DNA of 64,000 bases from Strongylocentrotus purpuratus. Its lineage: Eukaryota > Echinodermata > Echinoidea > Camarodonta > Strongylocentrotidae. Position 1 is the first letter of the stretch. The number at the start of each line of letters is the position of its first letter. Shown piece by piece: positions 19,841-29,700 of the stretch. The position numbers were made by a program, and so were the translations under genes. The DNA lies in assembly GCF_000002235.5 (NCBI RefSeq), contig NW_022145605.1, positions 33,625,266 through 33,689,265 on the forward strand, given 5' to 3'. Under the pieces are notes generated by a model. The model had not been told where the DNA came from. It did no database searches and was given only the letters and a program-made list of their open reading frames with translations.

Positions 19841-20660
19841 TTGAGTTGAAGGTTCGATTCTCAGTTTAGTTTTTTGCCTTTATAAAAAGTGAGGCAAAGC
19901 AATAAATAATCTAAAAAAGTCTACTTGCTTGTAACCTCTTTGTAAGCTTATGGAGCTTGTTATGTATGAAAATGAGTTCATACTGGAATGGGCTCGCCAT
20001 GGTACGAAAAAATAAGACGTAGCCGGGACCGGGGCCTAAATTATATTTCCTACGAAGTATCTTTTGTCGTAGACGCGGAAACTGCGTCCCCCCCCCCCAA
20101 AAAAAAAAAAAAAATCTATGAAATCAACTGTATATTCAAGGAGCGTGGCCGTATTGTGGGCGTGGTTACTCGACCGGAAACGCCCACAATACCAGGATTC
20201 GTTTGTCATAGCAAGGAGGTCTGTCTCGGCAGAGCAGTTGCGAGATATCCACTTGAAAGTTGAAATTATGAAATTTCAGCCTCAGGAAATCAGAGCCCTC
20301 TAAATTCGTCTGAAATTTACAGGTATTATATGTTTTAAATTTATTCACACATGGAATGTTAATGTTATTCGCTATTATTCAGCGGTAACATCAGAGCACA
20401 ATTTCTTTACATTGCCCCATTTGCTCAAATTGGTGTAGGGGTATATATATATATATATTCTTGGTCATTAGTTTATTGAAAAAAAAAAAATCTGTTCATT
20501 GTGTCATAGGTCTAGTCAACATCAATGACTGTACATGCATTTGAGTCGTGGTAATTGTACCAGGGAGGTGTTTCATGGCCTAGTAACTTCATTTAGGTGT
20601 TCATAATTTTGCATTATATTATTTGTTGTGAGAAATTTAAGATTATAAGATTAAACAGGA
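19841..20660. other. No gene recognised
   Basis: AT-rich with a short TA repeat near 20440 and homopolymers. Open frames at 19988-20348 show no domain. Confidence 0.4.
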
Positions 20661-22020
20661 AATTGATTGGTTGATTGATTTTTATTTGTGAAGCTTACAA
20701 CATACAACAATTAATATACAATTCAATTCAATTCAATTCAATTCAAAAGACTTTATTTCCGTTAAAAAATATACAAATATATACATGTGATAAAGTACAG
20801 ACAGTTTAAAATATACAAATCATGAGCATTACATTAAATTAATTTAAACAAACTGTGAAAATGAGTAAAAGGAAAAGGGAGCACCTGTAGGAAGCTTATG
20901 TTAGCTTGTTGATTCAGGCGTCCAAATGAATAAAATAATTACACAGATATAATAACATAATAATGAGTATTGCGCATGTATTTGTTCTACCCCCCCCCTC
21001 CCTCCCTCCCACCCCCCCCCCACCATGCACCTCCCCCCTCCCCCTTCTTTCTCTCTTATAGTAATTTACAAATTATATTTTATTTTAATATAGGTGTTAA
21101 ACTAAAACAAATTATAGGGATAATAGATATATTTTAAGATTTTTCTTGAATGAGTTTAAGTAAACATATTGAGTGAGAGAGGATGGAAGAGAATTCCATA
21201 CTATGGGCCCTGTATACCTTACCGATTGTTGCATGTACTGTTTATCAATATTCCAAATGTGTAACTTAACTATTTCGAGTATTATATTTATGAATTTTAG
21301 AGTTAGTTTGGAACATAGTGGCAAAAGATGATGGTGCATTACCTTTAATACATTTGAATACAAACACAGCATTTTGATATTTATTTAGGCTATAAATATT
21401 GAGGGTATTTAACTTTCTAAATAAAGGTTTAGAATGGGCCAAATAATGAAAGTTTGTACAATATCGTAGACAACGCTTCTGAAGTAAAAAATAAGGGTTT
21501 CAACTTAGAATGACTTGTATTTGCCCACACGATGTTACCATATGACAAATAAGAGAGAATGAGTGAATTATAAATCATAAACAATACATTTCCTGGTAAA
21601 TAATACTTCAGCTTTGACAATAATCCTGTAGTTTTACTAATCTTTGTAGAGATCATGGCAATATGGGATTTCCAAGACAATGTTTCATCTATGAGAATAC
21701 CTAAAAATTGAATATTTGAGACTTTTTCAATAATTGTTTGATCAATATATGGTGGAACTTGATTTTTCAATTCTTTTTTGTTGCACTGAGCTGTTCTAAA
21801 AAGAATACATTTGGTTTTGTCTAAATTAAGCGATAGTTTATTTACCTTTAACCACAGAGATACATTCTTCATGTGTTCATTAAACTGGTCTATCAGTGAG
21901 TATAAGTTATTATGGCTTAAGAACAAAGAAGTGTCATCAGCAAATTGTACAAATTTTAAGGAATGAGAGGAGTTGCATATGTCATTTATATATAAAAGAA
22001 TATACAATATATATACAAGA
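20661..22020 (-). mobile_element. 5'-truncated LINE (CR1-like reverse transcriptase), with two adjacent 3' tails
   Basis: On the minus strand two open stretches (21429-22007 and 21112-21372) encode an RT from the catalytic FADD box (KFVQFADDTSLF) onward. This continues through WLKVNKLSLNLDKTK and FLGILIDETLSWKSH to a C-terminal VWNSLPSSL...SFKKNLKIYL. Stops and frame changes separate them. The copy starts at LYINDI just before FADD, so it is strongly 5' truncated. The 3' end is a (TTGAA)n tail near 20722-20745, beside a separate (AATC)n tail at 20661-20690 from another insertion. Confidence 0.85.
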
Positions 22021-22605
22021 ATAACAGATACAAAAATTAAGTCAAAGGTTTACTCATAACTTGCGTATGATGGAATAAAGCGAGGCTGGTGCTGGAGTAC
22101 ATTAGCGCTATCACATTTGCCACTCCTTGCCCAGGAGAAAATGGGATTACGAAGGTAGTATAATGAAAGCCTTTGGCTTTGTGATAAAATTTGCCATTTT
22201 CCCTCACAGTGGCCATATATGGTAGGACTAGGAGTACCAATTGTGCGTGAATGAATTCGATGACCAGGGTAATAATAATATTTGCATGTACATGTTTGTA
22301 TATTCCATATTATACAACACCTACGTGGATCCTTGTCATTTGATTGGACGATTGTTGGTCACATGATATTCAATAGATGGTATATTGCACGGTCGTGCAT
22401 TTTTGGTTATATGCGCCGTGCATTTTTGGTTATATGCAGACTGCGTATCTCTCTGCTGCATGTGCGCGCGCTTATCCCTGCGTGTATCTGACGCAAAGGC
22501 AATCTGCATGTAATTGAGAAGGCTTGACTCGAACTGTAATTTATCTTTATAAGGAGTAAAGCATAATTTGTTGATTAACGTTCTATTAGGTCTTCTTCGA
22601 TGTTG
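22021..22605. other. No gene recognised
   Basis: Intergenic sequence upstream of the serine racemase gene. Its promoter or an untranslated first exon may lie here or in the next kilobase, but neither could be identified. Confidence 0.35.
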
Positions 22606-22780
22606 TATAAAACAAATAATGAATGTTTTTCATTCGTTTAATAGTGCAAATATTTTCATTCGTTGAAAGATTAACGTTAATTCGTACTCGGCTGACGCCT
22701 CGTTGAATAGAATGTTAATCTTTCAACTCATGAACATATTCGCACTATTGAACTCATAACCATTCATTATTTGTATATTA
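22606..22780. mobile_element. Foldback MITE
   Basis: Arms starting TATAAAACAAATAATGAATG and, on the other strand, AATATACAAATAATGAATGG pair over about 80 bp, including TTGAAAGATTAACGTTAA-type sequence. The loop is about 15 bp. Noncoding. Confidence 0.75.
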
Positions 22781-22857
22781 TAAGTGCTTTATTAATCCAT
22801 ACTTATTAACAAATACAGATGGTGGAGATCAATATAGTTGTATGAGACCTTCATATC

Positions 22858-22912
22858 TTTTCTTTCTTTCTTTCTTCTTCTTCTTCTACTTCTTCTACTT
22901 CTTCTCTACTTT
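22858..22912. repeat. (TTTC)n/(TTC)n microsatellite
   Basis: Pyrimidine-rich simple repeat TTTCTTTC then TTCTTCTTCTAC. Confidence 0.9.
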
Positions 22913-23545
22913 TGTTTCATATAGTTCAGGGAGATGATTCATACCTGCTTGACATTTTGTCAATGTTATAATTAACCAAAGTATAACTACTGTATACAGG
23001 CCTATATACAGGGGGTTCTCATATGCACTGAGGCTTCAAGTGGCAATTAACTTTGCTTACAAATTACAGGCTTTATTTTTTCCTCTGTTAGTTGAATATG
23101 TGTATCTATTATTTTTAGACCAATAATTAATTAGGTCTTTTTCATGAAGAGAAAACACAAGTTGACCAAAACAGATCTAATTTTACAAGTCTGTAAAAAG
23201 AAATGTGCAGTATTTTGTGGTATAGTGTACCTAATTTGTAGGTATGTAAACGGCCCAGGTAATTATTGTAATTGTAGTGCCTGTTATTATTTGTGTTATT
23301 TTCGAAATAAACCTGGAAGTAGAAGGCCTGTTTTTTCAAGCAGTGTTATTTTCCTCTAATAGTAATGAAGACTGATCAGATATGGCACAAATCTAGTTGT
23401 AGCAGCAGTATTAGTACATACAACAAAAAAAGAACCAAAAATATTAACTTCACCTTCTGTTCAAGTGTGCCAATACAGTGCAATGACATTCTCTTTTCGT
23501 TTTCTATGTTTTTTTCAGAAAAGAGATATTTAAATTTTAAAGACA

Positions 23546-23707
23546 ATGGAAAATGTTAACCTGAATGCGATTGAGGAAGCAGCACAGAGGGTCAAAGGTC
23601 ATATTCATGTGACACCGGTAATGACCTGTGGAATGCTCAACAACATGGCTCCAGGAAGAAATCTCTTTTTCAAATGTGAGCTACTCCAGAAGACCGGTTC
23701 TTTTAAG
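23546..23707 (+). CDS. SRR: SRR exon 1 (coding part)
   Basis: Residues 1-54, ending exactly with the PLP-binding lysine of TGSFK. The acceptor TTTTTTTCAG ends at 23518. The donor is GCAAGT, not GT: the frame and the conserved SFK/IRGA junction exclude the GT five bases downstream. Confidence 0.93.
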
Positions 23708-26700
23708 GCAAGTATATTGCTTTAAAAGTTGTTCAGTTGTTTAATAAAGTATACAAACAGACAAAATATTAGAAAAATGTCAGGAAAACTAAAGGAAATC
23801 TTTGGGAAATACATTTGTGCAAGGTGTCTCATCTTCCTGCACACCACTTTATGGAATTTCCATAACGCCTGATCCCGCATATTTATTACCTCTTGGTATA
23901 ACCATGTGATTCATGTGTTAAGCTTAGAGGAATGAGGAAATTCAGTTGCAAATCGGTCGATGGAAAGTTCAGTCTAGCTTCTGGGTCAGACATCATATCT
24001 ACACAGTTTTCATGCAGCACGGCCTAGTAGAGATCAGAAAGAATTCAAAGCGGTTCAGGAGAAGGATGGAAGTAATAATATGTACAATAATCCCGGGGAG
24101 GGGTACGTAGGGAGGTGGGGGTGATGTCACTGCTTTTAGTAATAAGTTATGCATGATTATCCTTTTATATCCATTCCAACTTGGTTTATGATAATCCTTT
24201 GTTGTAAAATGATTTTACCTGTGATAGCAATATACCAACGTAGCCATAACCCCATTCCTTGGTGGTTCCAGGATTTTGTAAGAATGGGGGCACAAAATTC
24301 CTTCTCTTTTTTTCTGACAAGCAAACACAGGTCATAAGGTAATCTCTCGAGGAACAAAAATAAAAACAAACAATCTTTGGTTCTTGGGTGCAAATCTGCA
24401 CTAGTTTGGCTTGGATGGACTAGACCTCCCTGCATGGTCACTGGCAGGTGGTTATCTCATCAAATCAGCTTTCAATTAACGTAAGAAAAAGGGGACTTTA
24501 GGGGATCAACGGGTACCGCTTAGGCATTGTTGGCTGTATAGAGGGCACAAGTAGCTACATGTACAAGTAGTGCAGTCCTGCTTCAAAAGACATGCAAATT
24601 GATGAATAAAGTGCCGCTTATAGTCGTTGAAAAATTGAAAAATTCTCTTATTTGTTTAAAATGTTTTACTTCAGATTCGTGGTGCTTTGAACGCAGTAAC
24701 CAAGCTTGTCGAGGGCTTACCTGAGGGACACGAGAAGCCAAAAGTAGTTACTCATAGCTCAGGAAACTTTGGTCAAGCTTTGGCCTATGCTGCCCAGCTC
24801 AGGGACCTGGGGGCGTATGTGGTGATGCCGGAGACCGCTCCAAAGTGTAAGGTCAATGCTGTGAAGGGGTATGGAGCTGAAGTCATCACATGTAAACCTA
24901 CAGAAGAGGTATATCTTATAATGCTGTAGTCTAATTATGATCAGTGACAGATGAGGGGGTGGGGGGGGGGGGGTACGTGGTGACAGGGACATCCCCTCCT
25001 TTTTCCAATGCAGTAATTGACTGATGTGGTGTGAAGAAATCTATCATAACAGATATTGATTGTTCTCTTATTGGCTTGGGGGGAGATTAATTTTACAGGG
25101 ACCTCCATATATCCGTACAAATTTCCATGCATTTTTTTTCTCTTCAGAAGAATTTATTTTTATTTTGCTCTCCCTCCTAATGCAAGTTTTGGTTAAATTC
25201 TCTTTTTCAAGTTTTTTTCTCGAATAGAATAACAAGAGATCTTATTTGCCCTCTTTTGCCTCCCCCCCCCCCCATCAAGATTCTGTTGCTGCTTTAGGTT
25301 GTGGGTCTGTCTTCACAATCTAGGCTCGATCGATGCATTGTCATTCAGAAAGGACTCTTAAATTAACTTTGCCTGGAAAGTAAGGTTTCAGGTGGACATT
25401 TATGTCTGGTTTTTGTTGTTATTGTTGTTTTAGTCGAGAAGAACAACAGGTGAGGAAGTCCAGAGGAGAACAGGTGCTCATTTCTTTTCACCATCACAGA
25501 CATATGACGTCATAGCAGGGCAAGGTACCATCGGTCTAGAGCTACTTGATCAGGTCAGTCGAACATATCTCACTTCAATCCAAGGCTGGATTGAGTCCAG
25601 GGGGGGGGGGGGGCGGGGTACTCAGATTTGGTTTGGACGGGGGTGTGCAGCTCAAGCCTCAAAACCCCTACCCATTTTTATGGGTCATTTTGGGGGATCC
25701 TTTCTTGAAGTAAAGACCATTTTTCACAAAGTTTGCCATGCAGTCACCCCCAAATTTTTTTTAAAATTTAAACAAAAAACAGACCCATTTTTAGGAATAT
25801 TTTGTGAAAAAGTGACCTATTAGAGCGGCACACCCCTCTATGTCTTAATATGTGAGTACCCCTCCCCCCCCCCCAATTAAATATTCAATTAAAAGCCAAT
25901 TTTTAAAAATATTTTTTGATGGCAGGAGAATGAAATAAATGAAATATACACACATTTTGTAAGCTTCAGATTTGGAAAGAGCTCAGATTTAGTTTATCAT
26001 ATACCTGGTACATGTTTACATACAAGGTCTTACATACAGTGTTTATGAATACTTGATTTATGTTTTCTAAAATGGATTTCTTGTTGTTCTCAGATACCAG
26101 ATCTGGATGCTGTCATTGTACCAGTGGGAGGAGGAGGAATGATTTCTGGTATTGCAACTGCCTTGAAGGTATGTCGATCATCATGGAAAAATAAGTTTTA
26201 TTATGTTTTTTTAGAAAGAAAGTAGAAACATCAGACAGTTTTGATCAGTAATACGTCCCTTGATCTCTTCAAAAACATCTAAAAAACATACTTCTACATT
26301 TATTCTCAATTTGATATTATTATTATTTTTTTTTTTTTTGTATGTACATGTATTGTGCAATTACAAACAATAGCCAGTTCAGGTATCAGCTGGTCAGACG
26401 AGGGCCCTGTTTCATAAAACTTATTATCAATAACAAATGCTAAATTTCTATGGCAAATTTGCCATCAGCCAATCGAATGCCACGATTTCAGTAGCTTATA
26501 ACAGATATGGTGACTTGTTATTGATAACAAGTTTTATGAAACAGGGCCTGCAGCAGTCCCTGCAGTGAGAGCCCAAATAGGCTAATCAAATGGGTTCACT
26601 GCTGCTCAGATGATGGTATCTATAAAAAAAAAAAAAAAGTAACTAGACACTTGAAACATATGTTACATGAACGATTTGTGGAACACACAAGGTAATGGTG

Positions 26701-29700
26701 TTTACCTGGGTGTGTATCAGACACACCATGAAAAATAATACGTCAGAATATTGAAGCCCAATACCAGTATAAAGGCCCTGTTTTCATCCAGTTCAAATTA
26801 AAGGTCATCTGTTTGCAAGGTGTCCCTGTATTTGGGAAGTCTAGGTCGCAATGACTATATATATTATGTTCTTCACTTTTGAGATGTGCCCATCTTTGCC
26901 TCTATCGCATGATAGCATGTAGAAAAGGACATGTCATTGATTCAGAACCAGTGTAGTTCTTGTTGAATATTTTATGTGTAACAAAATGCTGTCGCCAAAC
27001 TTGGTACAGGTTCATCCAAGTTCAGTCACGTCAAACCCATTCTTCGATCGTCAACTGAACCATTTGGTCCCGGATTCACTACAAAACACTCCTTCTCACC
27101 TTCAAATGCATCCACGGTTTTACTCTTCCCTACCTATCTGAACTCTATCAGGCAGTCATATCACTCCCTCCGCTCCTCCCAAGGCATCATGCCGAACCAT
27201 TCATCACCCAAGATGATACCCACACTACAGAGCACAACTACTTCATCCAAACTTTGGAATAACCTGCCCAGATTCCTTCTCAACCAGCAGCCTCTCGATA
27301 CCTTTCATTTTACAACATTTGAGCACTGCATTATTACAGACAAAGCTCGTTCGGTGAACTATGTTGCTGTGTACCGTCCACCACCATCCAGCACGAATGG
27401 TCTGAAAACATCTACGTTCCTCGAAGAATTTGACAGCTTCATCGATGACATGAATCAGACTCCTGGGAAGCTACTGCTTTTAGGTGATTTGAATGTCCAT
27501 TATGACTGTCCCGAGAGACCTGATGTCGCACGCGTTGTAGATACGCTGAAATCCGCAGGACTCAAGCAGTACATATCAAAGCCAACTCATCGACACGGCC
27601 ATACATTGGATGTAGTGATTGCGAGGGAAGATGAGAATCTTCTCTGTTCCATACGTACAGATCCGAGCCTCATGTCCGACCATGTAGCCGTGAGCTGCAT
27701 GATCCGTGGTGAAAGACCATCTACAGATGAACGGCCACAGGAATATCGCAAATTCAGCAACATTGATCACACGTTGTTTGCCGATGATCTTGCCAGTTTC
27801 CTTGACATTCAACCCTTGGCGGAGGATGTAAACAGTTGCGTGCTCAATCTTGACAGAGACATGGAGCGTGTCCTGGATATCCATGCGCCTGTATGTCTCC
27901 GCACCACGCAAGTTCGTCACAGGCCAAAGTGGTACAACGAAGAAGTTGATGCTGCAAGACGTGAACGCAGAAGACAGGAGCGGAAATGGCGTAAATCCCT
28001 TAAAGTCAATCCCGATAGCGATCGATCGGCCTACTGTGAAGCTAAAGCTGCTGCAGCTGAAGCTCTGTCAAGGGCTAAACGGTTCTACTACAATGACCTG
28101 TTTTCTGAAAGTACTCCAAAGGACATGTATAGAGAACTGAAGCATCTTCTGAATAAGAGTAAACGATTTCTCCCAGATGCTGATTCATCAGTTGAGCTTG
28201 CCTCTACATTCTGCACATTCTTCAGTGAGAAGATCAGAGACTTGCGGAGATGTATAGATGACTTAAACGTTGACGAATTGGACAATCCAAATGGTATGGC
28301 AATCTCAGCCCCTTCATTCGTGGAGTTCCAGTTGGTCACATCAGAGGAGGTTCAGAGGCTGATCAAACGCTCACCCAACAAGACATGTCCTTTGGATCCT
28401 CTTCCAACGTGGCTCCTGAAGCGTCACCTTCCTGTTTTGCTGCCAAAGCTGACGCATATCATCAACGCATCGTTGGCATCAGGCGATTTTCCATCATCTC
28501 TAGGTGTTGCATCTGTGACACCAGTCTTGAAGAAGCCAGGACTTGACAAAGAAAGAATGAAAAACTACAGGCCCATTTCGAACATAAGGTTTGTAGCCAA
28601 GCTTATGGAAAGAGTCGTCTCATCACAGTTAGCCAACTACTTGGAAGACAACAGCCTTGGTGATCCTAAACAGTCTGCATATAGGAAAAATCACAGTACT
28701 GAGACTGCATTGGTGAGTCTTCAGAATGATATCCTATGTGCTCTGGATGATCGGAAATGCGTCATTCTACTGTCGCTAGATATGTCATCTGCATTTGACA
28801 CTCTTGACCACACGATCTTGCTGACAAGGCTTCGGGATGAATATGGTGTCTCTGGCACAGCACTGCACTGGTTTAGATCATACCTGAGCAACCGACTATC
28901 ACATGTGCGAATCAGAGGAGTGAAATCACTAGACACCAGGTTGGAGTTCGGTGTCCCGCAAGGATCGGTGATGGGCCCGCTGCTCTTTACGCTCTACTCG
29001 AAACCTGTATCTGATATCCTTTACAGTCATGGCATAGGCTATCATGTATACGCCGACGATATACAGGTGTATATACAATGCGACCCTTCTAGCCAGGACT
29101 CTGTTGATCATGCTGCATGCAGACTACGGGATGCAATGAGAGATGTCTACAGGTGGATGACATCCAACAAATTGAAACTTAATCAAGACAAAACTGAGTT
29201 AGTAGTCTTTGCTTCGAAAGTCCATCAACGATTGCTCCAGAACTTCACTCTAACTCTTCATGATGGGACTGTGATTAAACCGTCAAAGAAGCTGCGTATT
29301 CTTGGCGTCGTCTTTGACAACCTCATGCTGCCAGATGTTCACGTCTCAAATGTAGTCAGGACTGTCAAATATCATATCCGGAACTTATGCAGGATTAGAA
29401 AATATCTTGACGAAAGTACCACTCATGCTGCAGTCCGTGCCTTAGTTTTATCTCGTCTTGATTACTGTAACAGTTTGTTGAGTGGCACAACAGCAAAGAA
29501 CATTCACCGTCTTCAGCTTCTCCAGAACCAGTCTGCACGCCTCATCTTCAAACAACCAAAGAGCACACACACCACGCCCTTGTTGAACTCTCTGCATTGG
29601 CTTCCTATTCAACAGCGAGTGCTCTTCAAGACCTCCACCCTTGTCTTTAAGTCGTTACACTATCTCTCTCCCTCATATCTTACTGATCTCGTTCATGTTA

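Noticed and set aside
27576-29111. Several antisense or shifted open frames of 60-114 codons
   Set aside because: Shadows of the long LINE frame with no domain of their own.
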